NCBI GenBank assembly: GCA_963678585.2 | Contig: CAXXGA010000002.1 | Span: 186,001 to 250,000, forward strand | Direction of reading: 5' to 3' | Length of the DNA: 64,000 nt | DNA from: Breoghania sp963678585 | Lineage (GTDB): Bacteria > Pseudomonadota > Alphaproteobacteria > Rhizobiales > Stappiaceae | In this document: positions 44,051 through 52,063 of the stretch, piece after piece | Position numbering within the stretch: the stretch's first letter is position 1 | Layout of the letters: each line of letters begins with the position of its first letter | Made by a program: the position numbers and the translations under genes | The notes under the pieces: model-generated | The model's input: the letters and a program-made list of their open reading frames with translations, nothing else | Told to the model about the DNA's origin: nothing | The model's database searches: none

Positions 44051-45283
44051 ATGACAAAACGGAAAAATGGCAAGGCCGGGCGGCGTCTCCTCGTTGCGCT
44101 CTGCCTGCTGTTGGTCGCCGGTGGCGCGGGATACTATTTCAAGGACACCTTCTTCGCGGAAGAAAAGACCGAGATCATGACCGCTGCGGTCACCCGTGGC
44201 GATATCGAGACAAGCGTGCTCGCCACCGGCCTTTTGAAGCCGGTCAAGCTGGTCGCCGTCGGCGCGCAGGTGTCCGGCCGCATCACGTCGCTGAAGGTCG
44301 AACTTGGACAGAAGGTGAAGACCGGCGATCTCGTCGCCGAAATCGACAGTATCACCCAGCAGTATCAGTTGCGCACAGCCGAGGCGACGCTCGCCAATGT
44401 CCGCGCCCAGCGGGTGGAAAAGGAAGCGACCCTCGCGCTCGCCCGACAGACGCTCGCCCGCCAGCGCACCATGGCAGCCCAGCGCGCCGTCTCTCAGGCG
44501 GACCTTGAAAGCGCGGAGGCCGACATGAAGACGGCCGAAGCTCAGATCGCCGCTTTGGATGCCCAGCTTGTGGAAGCGCAGGTGGCGGTGGAGAACGCCC
44601 AGGCGGATCTCGACTACACGAAGATCACCGCGCCCATGGACGGCACGGTCCTGTGGATCTCCTCCCAGGAAGGCCAGACCGTCAACGCCTCCCAGTCTGC
44701 CCCCACCATCATCATCCTCGGCCAGCTCGACACGATGACCGTGCGCGCGGAAATCTCCGAAGCCGACATTGTCAACGTGGAGGCGGGCCAGCCGGTCTAT
44801 TTCACCATTCTGGGCGATCCCGGCCACCGATACGATGCGACGCTGGAATCCATCGAGCCCGCGCCGGAATCGATCACCAGCGACAGCCAGATCACCTCTT
44901 CGTCCAGTTCGTCTTCCTCCAGTTCGACCTCCGATGCGATCTATTACAACGGCATCTTCAACGTGCCGAATCCGGACGGCCGCCTGCGCACCTATATGAC
45001 CGCCGAGGTTCATATCATTCTCGGCGAAGCGCGCGATGCGCTCACCATTCCCTTTTCCGCCCTGCGCAACCGCAACAAGGACGGCAGCTACACCGTGCAG
45101 GTCGTGGACGACAAGGGCGCGATCTCGCCGCGCAGGATCGAGGTCGGGCTGAACGACAAGGTGCACGCGGAAGTGACGTCCGGGCTTGAAGAAGGCGAGA
45201 GGATCGTCGCCGGCCAGCTTGCCGCCGGGGCCAGGGCTTCCTCCACCATGGGCCGACGTCGCGGTCCGCCCATGGGGCTGTGA
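44051..45283 (+). CDS. macA: MacA-type periplasmic adaptor
   Basis: This 410-residue membrane fusion protein is anchored by an N-terminal segment (about 12-29). A lipoyl half motif (VELGQKVKTGDLVAEIDS) comes next, followed by the long coiled coil (about 100-185) with a MacA-like hexamer-tip region, then beta domains. It works with the MacB ATPase to export macrolides, peptides or siderophore-like compounds. A peculiar run of ten serines occupies residues 283-292, encoded by mixed codons, in the loop before DAIYYNGIFNVPNPDG. It overlaps the open frame of macB at its stop codon. Confidence 0.9.
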   Translation: MTKRKNGKAGRRLLVALCLLLVAGGAGYYFKDTFFAEEKTEIMTAAVTRGDIETSVLATGLLKPVKLVAVGAQVSGRITSLKVELGQKVKTGDLVAEIDSITQQYQLRTAEATLANVRAQRVEKEATLALARQTLARQRTMAAQRAVSQADLESAEADMKTAEAQIAALDAQLVEAQVAVENAQADLDYTKITAPMDGTVLWISSQEGQTVNASQSAPTIIILGQLDTMTVRAEISEADIVNVEAGQPVYFTILGDPGHRYDATLESIEPAPESITSDSQITSSSSSSSSSSTSDAIYYNGIFNVPNPDGRLRTYMTAEVHIILGEARDALTIPFSALRNRNKDGSYTVQVVDDKGAISPRRIEVGLNDKVHAEVTSGLEEGERIVAGQLAAGARASSTMGRRRGPPMGL

Positions 45284-45285
45284 TC

Positions 45286-47259
45286 ATGGCGGAACCGCTG
45301 ATCCTGCTCGAAAAGCTGCGCCGGGAATTTCCGGCGGGCGAGGGCGTGCTGACGGTCCTGAAAGATATCGATCTGACCATCGATGCAGGCGAGTTCGTCG
45401 CCATCATCGGTGCGTCCGGGTCCGGCAAGTCGACGCTCATGAACATCCTCGGCTGCCTCGACAGGCCGTCGGGAGGGAGCTACCGCATTTCCGGGCGCGA
45501 AACCTCCGCGCTGGAGCCGGACGAACTGGCGGCACTCCGGCGCGAGCATTTCGGCTTCATCTTCCAGCGCTATCACCTGCTGGGCGAACTGAGCGCGCTT
45601 TCCAATGCCGAGATTCCCGCGATCTATGCCGGACAGGCCCCGGCGGAGCGCGAGGAGCGCGCCATGGCGCTTCTCGACCGGCTCGGCATGTCGGAGCGTC
45701 TGGATCATCGTCCCGGCGAGCTTTCCGGCGGACAGCAGCAACGCGTCTCCATCGCGCGCGCCATGATGAACGGCGCGGACGTTATCCTCGCGGACGAACC
45801 CACCGGCGCGCTGGATACCCATTCCTCCGAAGAGGTGCTGCGCATCCTTTCCGAGCTTCATGCCAGCGGAAAGACGGTGATCATCGTTACCCACGACCCG
45901 GCCGTCGCCGCACTGGCGGAACGTACCATCGAGATCAGCGACGGTGAGATCGTCTCCGACCGCCGCCGCGAAATCGGTGCGGGCGAACAGGCTCCCAGGG
46001 CGGGAACCCCTGAGCAGGAACGCCGCGATTTGCGCCGCGTCTCTTTCTGGAGAAGCAGCGTCGACCGGTTCGGCGAAGCCTTCAAGATGGCGCTGCGCTC
46101 CATGAGCGCGCACAAGGTGCGCACCTTCCTCACCATGCTCGGCATCATCATCGGCATCGCCTCGGTGGTGAGCGTGGTGGCACTGGGCACCGGCTCGCGC
46201 CAGAAGGTGCTGTCCAATATCTCCAGCCTCGGCACCAACACGCTGGAAATCTTCGCCGGGCGCAATTTCGGCGATACCCGCTCCGGCAAGTTCACGTCGC
46301 TGGTGGTCTCAGACGCAACCGCGCTTTCGCGCCAGCCTTACGTGGCCGCCGTCACGCCCACGGTCACCACGTCGAACACCGTGCGCTTCATGTCGACCAC
46401 GGCGAACGCCCAGATCAACGGCGTCGGCGCCCAGTATTTCGATGCCAAGGGCACCAAGCTTTCCGAAGGCCGCTTCTTCGATGCCGACAGCGTCTATTCC
46501 ATGACGCAGGAAGTCGTGATCGACGAGAACACGCGCAAGGCCCTGTTTGAGGATTTCGATGGCAGCCCGGTCGGGCAGGTGATCCTTGTCGGCGACATCT
46601 TCTGCCGCATCGTCGGCGTGGCCGAGCAGCAGCAGGGCGGGTTCGGTTCGTCCAACAGGCTTTCGCTCTATCTGCCCTACACCACCGTGCAGTCGCGCAT
46701 TCTGGGCAGCCAGACGCTGCGCTCCATCACCGTGCGCGTGGCCGCCGATACCGAAATGGGGCTGGCGGAACAGCTTGTCACGGAATTCCTGACCCTGCGC
46801 CACGGCACCAAGGACTTCTTCATCATCAACACCGACGACATCCGCAAGACCATCACCAGCACGACGGAGACCCTGACCGTGCTGATCGCGGCCATCGCCG
46901 TCATTTCGCTGGTCGTCGGCGGCATCGGGGTGATGAACATCATGCTGGTCTCGGTGTCTGAACGCGTCAGCGAGATCGGCGTGCGCATGGCGGTGGGGGC
47001 GAGGCGCTCCGACATCCTCCAGCAGTTCCTGATCGAGGCTGTGCTGGTGTGCCTGATCGGCGGCGTGCTCGGCATTGCCGCAGCACTTGGCTTCGGCGTG
47101 ATCTTCTCGATGCTCGGGTCCAGCTTCCAGCTGATCTATTCCGGCACCTCGATCGTGGCCGCCTTCCTGTCCTCAAGCCTCATCGGCATCGCCTTCGGCT
47201 ATCTGCCCGCCCGCAACGCCTCGCGGCTCGACCCCGTCGTCGCGCTCATGCGCGACTAG
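45286..47259 (+). CDS. macB: MacB-type ABC transporter (ATPase fused to FtsX-like permease)
   Basis: The 657-residue protein has an N-terminal ATPase (Walker A GASGSGKST, signature LSGGQQQRVS, Walker B VILADEPTGALD), a first membrane helix near residue 287, a large periplasmic domain (about 305-525) and three C-terminal helices with the FtsX/MacB pattern VGGIGVMNIMLVSVSERVSEIGVRMAVGARR. It drives mechanotransmission export with MacA and a TolC-type channel. A GTG at 45280 overlapping the macA stop is an alternative start two codons upstream. Confidence 0.92.
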   Translation: MAEPLILLEKLRREFPAGEGVLTVLKDIDLTIDAGEFVAIIGASGSGKSTLMNILGCLDRPSGGSYRISGRETSALEPDELAALRREHFGFIFQRYHLLGELSALSNAEIPAIYAGQAPAEREERAMALLDRLGMSERLDHRPGELSGGQQQRVSIARAMMNGADVILADEPTGALDTHSSEEVLRILSELHASGKTVIIVTHDPAVAALAERTIEISDGEIVSDRRREIGAGEQAPRAGTPEQERRDLRRVSFWRSSVDRFGEAFKMALRSMSAHKVRTFLTMLGIIIGIASVVSVVALGTGSRQKVLSNISSLGTNTLEIFAGRNFGDTRSGKFTSLVVSDATALSRQPYVAAVTPTVTTSNTVRFMSTTANAQINGVGAQYFDAKGTKLSEGRFFDADSVYSMTQEVVIDENTRKALFEDFDGSPVGQVILVGDIFCRIVGVAEQQQGGFGSSNRLSLYLPYTTVQSRILGSQTLRSITVRVAADTEMGLAEQLVTEFLTLRHGTKDFFIINTDDIRKTITSTTETLTVLIAAIAVISLVVGGIGVMNIMLVSVSERVSEIGVRMAVGARRSDILQQFLIEAVLVCLIGGVLGIAAALGFGVIFSMLGSSFQLIYSGTSIVAAFLSSSLIGIAFGYLPARNASRLDPVVALMRD

Positions 47260-47308
47260 ATCAAGGGTCATTTGGGCCCTCATGCGCGACCAGGAAGAAC
47301 GAACGGCC

Positions 47309-47329
47309 GGGCCGGAGATCATCCGGCCC
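47309..47329. terminator. Hairpin between convergent macB and isochorismatase genes
   Basis: An 8-bp stem GGGCCGGA/TCCGGCCC with a 5-base loop spans the stop codon of the isochorismatase gene in the 59-base convergent gap. No T-run is present on either side, so termination strength is uncertain. Confidence 0.45.
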
Positions 47330-47927
47330 AGCCCGTCTCCACGTCGTAGAGCGTGACCACCTCGCCGAACATCCAGTCGATGGTGACGAGCGAGTAGTGG
47401 TTGCGTTCCGGCGAGAATTCCGCCACCGCATCGCGCACCACGTAGGTGCCGTAATCGCGCTGTCCGGCGTCGCGCGCGGTGCCTTCCACGCAGATATTCG
47501 TCGTGACCCCGCAGATCACCAGATTGCGGATGCCCTGACCCGTCAGGACCGGTTCCAGCCGCGTGGCGTAGAAGGCGGAAGGCCGCGCCTTGTCGATCAC
47601 CACCTCATGGGGCAGGGGGGCGAGTTCCGGAATGATCTCGATTTCCTGTGTATCTGCGCCCAGCGAATTCACGGCAATGCGGGTCTTTGCGCGTTCGTCG
47701 CGCCTGGCTGCGAAATCGGCCATGCCGGGCAGATAGACATAACGCGTGAAAATGACCGGAACCTGCGCCGCGCGCGCAGCCGTCACCAGTTTCACGCAGC
47801 CGGGAATGGCTGCACGCAAGGGGGCGACATCCGCGCCGAGCTGGCCGAGTGAGCAGCTTTCGTCGAAAAAGGCGCGCTGCATGTCTATGACCAGGAGCGC
47901 CGTATCGTTCTTGGGGACAGTGACCAT
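47319..47927 (-). CDS. Isochorismatase-family cysteine hydrolase
   Basis: This 202-residue alpha/beta enzyme has the family triad Asp15 (LLVIDMQ), Lys113 (VIDKARPSAF) and Cys146 (CGVTTNICVEGTARDA). Members hydrolyse amides such as biuret, ureidoacrylate or N-carbamoyl compounds, or isochorismate. The GVTTNICVE pattern suggests an amidohydrolase over a true isochorismatase. It stands alone, convergent with macB. The substrate is unknown. Confidence 0.9.
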   Translation of the reverse strand: MVTVPKNDTALLVIDMQRAFFDESCSLGQLGADVAPLRAAIPGCVKLVTAARAAQVPVIFTRYVYLPGMADFAARRDERAKTRIAVNSLGADTQEIEIIPELAPLPHEVVIDKARPSAFYATRLEPVLTGQGIRNLVICGVTTNICVEGTARDAGQRDYGTYVVRDAVAEFSPERNHYSLVTIDWMFGEVVTLYDVETGWAG

Positions 47928-48140
47928 GACTTATGTGTTCTTTGTCTCTGGCAGGGTGTGAGCCAGACGATCCTCTCGCCACACGCGAAGGTCAAGCCCG
48001 GGACGCGGGCAAAACGTTGCGGGCAACCGGCTTTTTGACGAAAGTCGCCCTTTGCACGGGCGCGTTCGCAACCATATTGCATGGCATGCGCGGTGCGGTG
48101 ATCGCGCAACGCCAAAGGGCGGGCCAGCGAAGAGGCGGGT

Positions 48141-48500
48141 ATGATGCGTACGGTTTTTCTGGCGGCCGGACTGGGGTTTGTGGGGCTGGGCTTTGTCGGC
48201 CTGTTCCTGCCCGTTCTGCCGACCACGCCGTTTCTTCTTCTCGCCGTCGGCTGTTTTTCGCGCTCGTCCGAGCGGCTGGAAAACTGGCTGCTCGATCATC
48301 CGACTTTCGGGCCGACCTTGCGCGGCTGGCGCGAACGCGGCGCGATCCCGGCGCGCGCCAAGCTCGCCGCGCTGGCGGGCATGGCGGTGGGCTTCACGCT
48401 GTTTCTGGTCGGTTCCGAGCCGGGGCCTCTGGCAATCGCCGCCGTTGCGCTCCTGATGGCGAGCGGGCTGGCTTACGTCTTCACCCGGCCTTCCGCCTGA
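48141..48500 (+). CDS. DUF454 (YbaN-like) inner-membrane protein
   Basis: This 119-residue protein has hydrophobic segments at about 5-35 and 75-112. It also carries the family pattern GLFLPVLPTTPFLLLAVGCFSRSSERLENWLLDHPTFGP, read here in overlapping parts. YbaN-type proteins are widespread small membrane proteins of unknown function. ATG codons at 48141 and 48144 are adjacent. It is convergent with the hybrid kinase gene and shows no evident link to either neighbour. Confidence 0.85.
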   Translation: MMRTVFLAAGLGFVGLGFVGLFLPVLPTTPFLLLAVGCFSRSSERLENWLLDHPTFGPTLRGWRERGAIPARAKLAALAGMAVGFTLFLVGSEPGPLAIAAVALLMASGLAYVFTRPSA

Positions 48501-48510
48501 GCTTGCCCGA

Positions 48511-51084
48511 TCAGACTTGCGCCGCGGCCCTTTTTCGAGTGTCCGCTTCCTCAAGCAGGTGCGCCAGGCGGTTCACGATTTCAGGCGTTTCGGTCCTCGA
48601 TTTGATGATCGCCAGATCGACGCGCGGATCGTCGACCGGCTCGTCGACGGCCGTGACAACGGCGACGATCGGATCTGCGCCGGGTGGCAACGAGTCCAGC
48701 AGCTCCAGACCATTCTCTCCGGGAAGGGCCAGATCGAGGATCAGCAGATCGAAATCGTTTCTGGCCAGGCACTCGCGTGCATCCGCCAGATCGCAGACAG
48801 GTTGCACATAGGCGATATCCTTGAGCGTTTCGCCCAGCATGGAGGAAAAATCCTCGTCGTCTTCCAGATGCAGCGCCAGCCGCCGCGTGTCGCCCGCGGA
48901 AAGCACGATCCTGCCGGGTTTCTGCGCCGTTGCGACAAACGGGAGCGTGACGCGGAAGGTAGTCCCCATTCCCAACTCGCTCACGTAGTCGATGTCGCCG
49001 CCCATCTCCATCACCAGCTTCTTGGTGATGGACAGTCCCAGCCCTGTTCCGTTCTTCTTCCGGGTGGACGTGCTGTCGGCCTGCGAGAAGGGATTGAAGA
49101 TCTGGTCGCGGAATTCGTCGGGAATGCCCTCGCCGAAATCGATCACCTCGATCAGCGCCTGATCGTCGATCGCCCGCGCGCGCAGGACGACTGTTCCCTG
49201 TTTGCGTGAAAATTTGACCGCGTTGGAAAGCAGGTTCGCGATGATCTGCTGGAAGCGCCGCACATCCACGCGTACATGGAACTGGGCGTCCGGCAATTCG
49301 GTTTTGACCTTGATGGAAAACTCGTCCGCATAGCCGTTTATAAGATCCGCTGCCTGTGCAAGCTCGGCGTTCAGGTTAACCGTCGTCAGCTCGTATTTGA
49401 CCTCCTGGCTCGACAGTTTCTCGAAATCGAGAATGTCGTTGACCAGCGAGATCAGGCGGTTGGTGTTTTTCTGCGCCAGCGAGATCATATGGTAGGCAGG
49501 ATTTGGCAGGCCGCTCGGCAGCATGTTGTCGATGAGCCCGAGCGAGCCGCGGATGGAGGTCAGCGGCGTGCGCAACTCGTGGCTCACGGTGGAGATGAAT
49601 TCTGTCTTCACCCGCTCCATTTCGCGTCGTTCGCTGATATCGCGCATCACACCCGAATATTTGATCTTTCCATTGAGGTTCAGTTCGTTGACGGAAAGCT
49701 CAAGCGGCAGGTTGAGGCCGTTCCGGGTGCGCCCCTCCACTTCGAACGTATTGCCGTAGCCCTGTTCCTGATGCGCATGGGCGGCAATCTCGCTCATGAA
49801 GTCTTCGTTGTCCTGCAGGTCGATGAGCATGTCCACCGGCTTGCCCACCACCTCGCCGGCCCTGTAGCCGAACATGCGCTCGCAACTGGGATTGAAGCGC
49901 TCCACGCGTCCGCCTGCATCGATCAGGATGAGCCCGTCGGCCACGTTTTCAACGATGGCGATGGCGGTCTGGCTGAGCGGTTTCATCAACGCGCGGGCGA
50001 AGAAGATGGAGCCCACGATGAAGGCGAAGACCACAGAGAGACCGGCGGCGAACACTTCCGATCCGATCTGGTTCGCCTTGGCGTACAACTTGTCGGTCGG
50101 CACTTGCACGATGATGCTCACCCGCGTGTCGAACCCGCCGTATCCATCGTCGTCATTGACGATGTAGCTAATCATCCGATCGTTCTCCACGGCCATTTCC
50201 GCATCCGTGATCTCCAGCGCATGTCTGATGATCGGTGGCGGTGTTTCCGTGTAGTCGATATGCATCTGAAGCGGCTGGGGAGGTGTGTCCTGCCCGCCGG
50301 GGTGGATCATGTAGTCGCCTTGTCCGTTGACGATGATCGTGCGCTGCTGCGGCTTCATTTCCGTGAACGCGCGCAGCAGGATGGCGTCATAGGCGATATT
50401 GATCACAAGCATGCCGTAACGTTCGCCGTTCCCGTCGAAGACCGGCAACACGCCGCGCATGGTCGGGATGTCGCGCGGGTCGCGGGCGCCGAATTCCCTG
50501 TTGTAGGTCACCTCCGAAAAGATGACGCGCCCCATTCGCGCCGTCGCTCCCAGCGCGAAATAGGCCTCGCCTCCCTTTTGCTGGAGACCGGCGCCGTTGA
50601 CGGTGTAGGGACCGAGGCTGCTGCGGTCCACGCGAACCAGCTCGCGCCCCTTGTCTGCCAGACCGATGTAGCGGACCTGGAAATCGTCGGGGCGCTGGAT
50701 CAGGAAAGAGCGGAAAATGGTGGCGAGGCGATCCCGCCATTGCTTTTCCGTAGAGCCGTCCAGCGGGTCGACGCCGCCATTGCGGCGCGCCCGAATGATC
50801 CCCTGAATGGGGGGCATCTCGGCGATCATTTTCAGATCGCGGGCGATCTCGTGATAGGTGTGGCGAAACTTTTGGGCCATCAGCCGGGTCTCCACGCCCA
50901 GCTTTTCCTTCGCATCCTCGATCGCAGCGGTGCGCACACGCTCATAGGCCACGAAGCCGACGACGGCGGTGCTCACCAGTGCGCAGCACAAGATCAGCAG
51001 CACGATCTTGTGCTGCATGGATCTGCCGATAAGTCTTTTGCTCGCTTTCGGTTTTCGCTTTTGAATGTCGACAGGCCCTGTCAT
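48511..51084 (-). CDS. Hybrid sensor histidine kinase (double-Cache-like sensor, PAS, HisKA, HATPase, receiver)
   Basis: The 857-residue inner-membrane protein has a first membrane helix near 27-48, a roughly 295-residue periplasmic sensor of Cache type and a second helix near 343-363. A PAS domain (about 375-485) precedes HisKA with His502 (STVSHELRTPLTSIRGSLG), HATPase_c (NLLSNAVKFS, DFGEGIP, GTGLGLSI) and a C-terminal receiver with Asp784 (LLILDLALPGENG) and Lys828. The terminal receiver implies a phosphorelay, and the Hpt proteins at 51354 and 55508 are natural recipients. It is preceded by an A+T-rich promoter-like region. Confidence 0.93.
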   Translation of the reverse strand: MTGPVDIQKRKPKASKRLIGRSMQHKIVLLILCCALVSTAVVGFVAYERVRTAAIEDAKEKLGVETRLMAQKFRHTYHEIARDLKMIAEMPPIQGIIRARRNGGVDPLDGSTEKQWRDRLATIFRSFLIQRPDDFQVRYIGLADKGRELVRVDRSSLGPYTVNGAGLQQKGGEAYFALGATARMGRVIFSEVTYNREFGARDPRDIPTMRGVLPVFDGNGERYGMLVINIAYDAILLRAFTEMKPQQRTIIVNGQGDYMIHPGGQDTPPQPLQMHIDYTETPPPIIRHALEITDAEMAVENDRMISYIVNDDDGYGGFDTRVSIIVQVPTDKLYAKANQIGSEVFAAGLSVVFAFIVGSIFFARALMKPLSQTAIAIVENVADGLILIDAGGRVERFNPSCERMFGYRAGEVVGKPVDMLIDLQDNEDFMSEIAAHAHQEQGYGNTFEVEGRTRNGLNLPLELSVNELNLNGKIKYSGVMRDISERREMERVKTEFISTVSHELRTPLTSIRGSLGLIDNMLPSGLPNPAYHMISLAQKNTNRLISLVNDILDFEKLSSQEVKYELTTVNLNAELAQAADLINGYADEFSIKVKTELPDAQFHVRVDVRRFQQIIANLLSNAVKFSRKQGTVVLRARAIDDQALIEVIDFGEGIPDEFRDQIFNPFSQADSTSTRKKNGTGLGLSITKKLVMEMGGDIDYVSELGMGTTFRVTLPFVATAQKPGRIVLSAGDTRRLALHLEDDEDFSSMLGETLKDIAYVQPVCDLADARECLARNDFDLLILDLALPGENGLELLDSLPPGADPIVAVVTAVDEPVDDPRVDLAIIKSRTETPEIVNRLAHLLEEADTRKRAAAQV

Positions 51085-51353
51085 CGACGCAGCCCTTCCC
51101 GATAGAAAGAATATATCACATCAATTGTTAGAATTGACGTAAGTGAAAATAAGTAAATGCTGATAGGTGTTCTGATTATTGGAATAAATCTCTCATTGTA
51201 ACCTGTATAAATAGTTTAAATCGGCGGAATTGTATATGGGTGTGGCCGTCGTGCCGAAGATCGCCGACAAGCGTGCCTCAAAACGAGAGCGGAAAACGAG
51301 CACGGGAACAGGGCGCAGCGCGGGCGAGGGGGGCGCAAGGGGGGGGGCTCGTG
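51085..51353. promoter_or_regulatory. A+T-rich region upstream of the hybrid kinase gene
   Basis: About 140 bases (51100-51240) are strongly A+T rich against the G+C-rich surroundings and probably contain the kinase promoter on the minus strand. No consensus pair is claimed. The remainder has a run of nine G residues near 51342-51350. Confidence 0.4.
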
Positions 51354-51692
51354 TCAGCCCGTCGACCCGCTCGAAATGACCTTTCGGCACTCCTTGATCA
51401 GGGCTCCGGCCGGGCGGGTCGCTTCGTCCAGCGTCAGGGAGAAATCGCGCAAGGCATCTTCAAGACGTCGCGCCTGGGCGCTGATCGCATCGAAACCGTA
51501 GGTCTTTCCCGAGCCGACGATCTTATGAGCGTGGAATGTCAGATCCTCACGCAGGAGGCCGGGATCCTCGCAGTGTTCGATCTCGCGCAGCATGGCCTCG
51601 AGCGTTTCCAGCCGCTCCGGCATTGCTTTCACATACTTCGCTCTGAGCGTTTCGTAGAGATCGTTCCAGGTCGCCTGCTCAGTCTGGCTCAT
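51354..51692 (-). CDS. Histidine phosphotransfer (Hpt) protein
   Basis: This 112-residue helical protein has the Hpt motif FHAHKIVGSGKTYGFD, with His56 as probable phosphorylation site and the small residues that normally follow (AHxxKGSxxxxG). It has no other domain. It could shuttle phosphate between the receiver of the hybrid kinase encoded downstream on the same strand and one of the stand-alone receivers. Confidence 0.85.
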   Translation of the reverse strand: MSQTEQATWNDLYETLRAKYVKAMPERLETLEAMLREIEHCEDPGLLREDLTFHAHKIVGSGKTYGFDAISAQARRLEDALRDFSLTLDEATRPAGALIKECRKVISSGSTG

Positions 51693-52063
51693 GCTCTGCA
51701 GCCTTGTCGTCAGGGTTGGAAAACGCGTTGTCGTCCCTCTGGTAAGTAATTAAATCAAAGAATTCCTATCCTGTAATTTATGAGAATACCTATGTAAAAT
51801 AACATATGTGAACAGTACCTATAGTAAGAATAATATTTTACGACAGAGTTTACTATTTCATCATAGGGTTGAATTAAGTTTATGGGGGAAGCGGCCTTGT
51901 TGATGAAATAATTCAATTGCGGGGGTGTTTGTATTGGAGACTTCAAGGGCGCTTTGGTTCGCGCTGTTTTCCTGTTGTGGCGATGCTCTGGTCTGCATGC
52001 GCGCCGGTTCGGCCTGCGGTCGCGCCATGCGGCGCGGCGTGCGGTGATTGGTCGGAGCAGATC
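51693..52063. promoter_or_regulatory. A+T-rich divergent region between the Hpt and histidine-kinase genes
   Basis: This 371-base region contains a strongly A+T-rich block (about 51750-51920) and no gene. An 8-bp inverted repeat, TTGAATTA at 51869-51876 and TAATTCAA at 51909-51916, lies upstream of the kinase gene and could be an operator pair. Promoters for both directions are expected here. Confidence 0.45.

Noticed and set aside
51240..51749. 169-residue plus-strand open frame over the Hpt gene
   Set aside because: The minus-strand Hpt motif AHKIVGSGKTYGF is clear. The plus frame has no domain and begins in the A+T-rich promoter.
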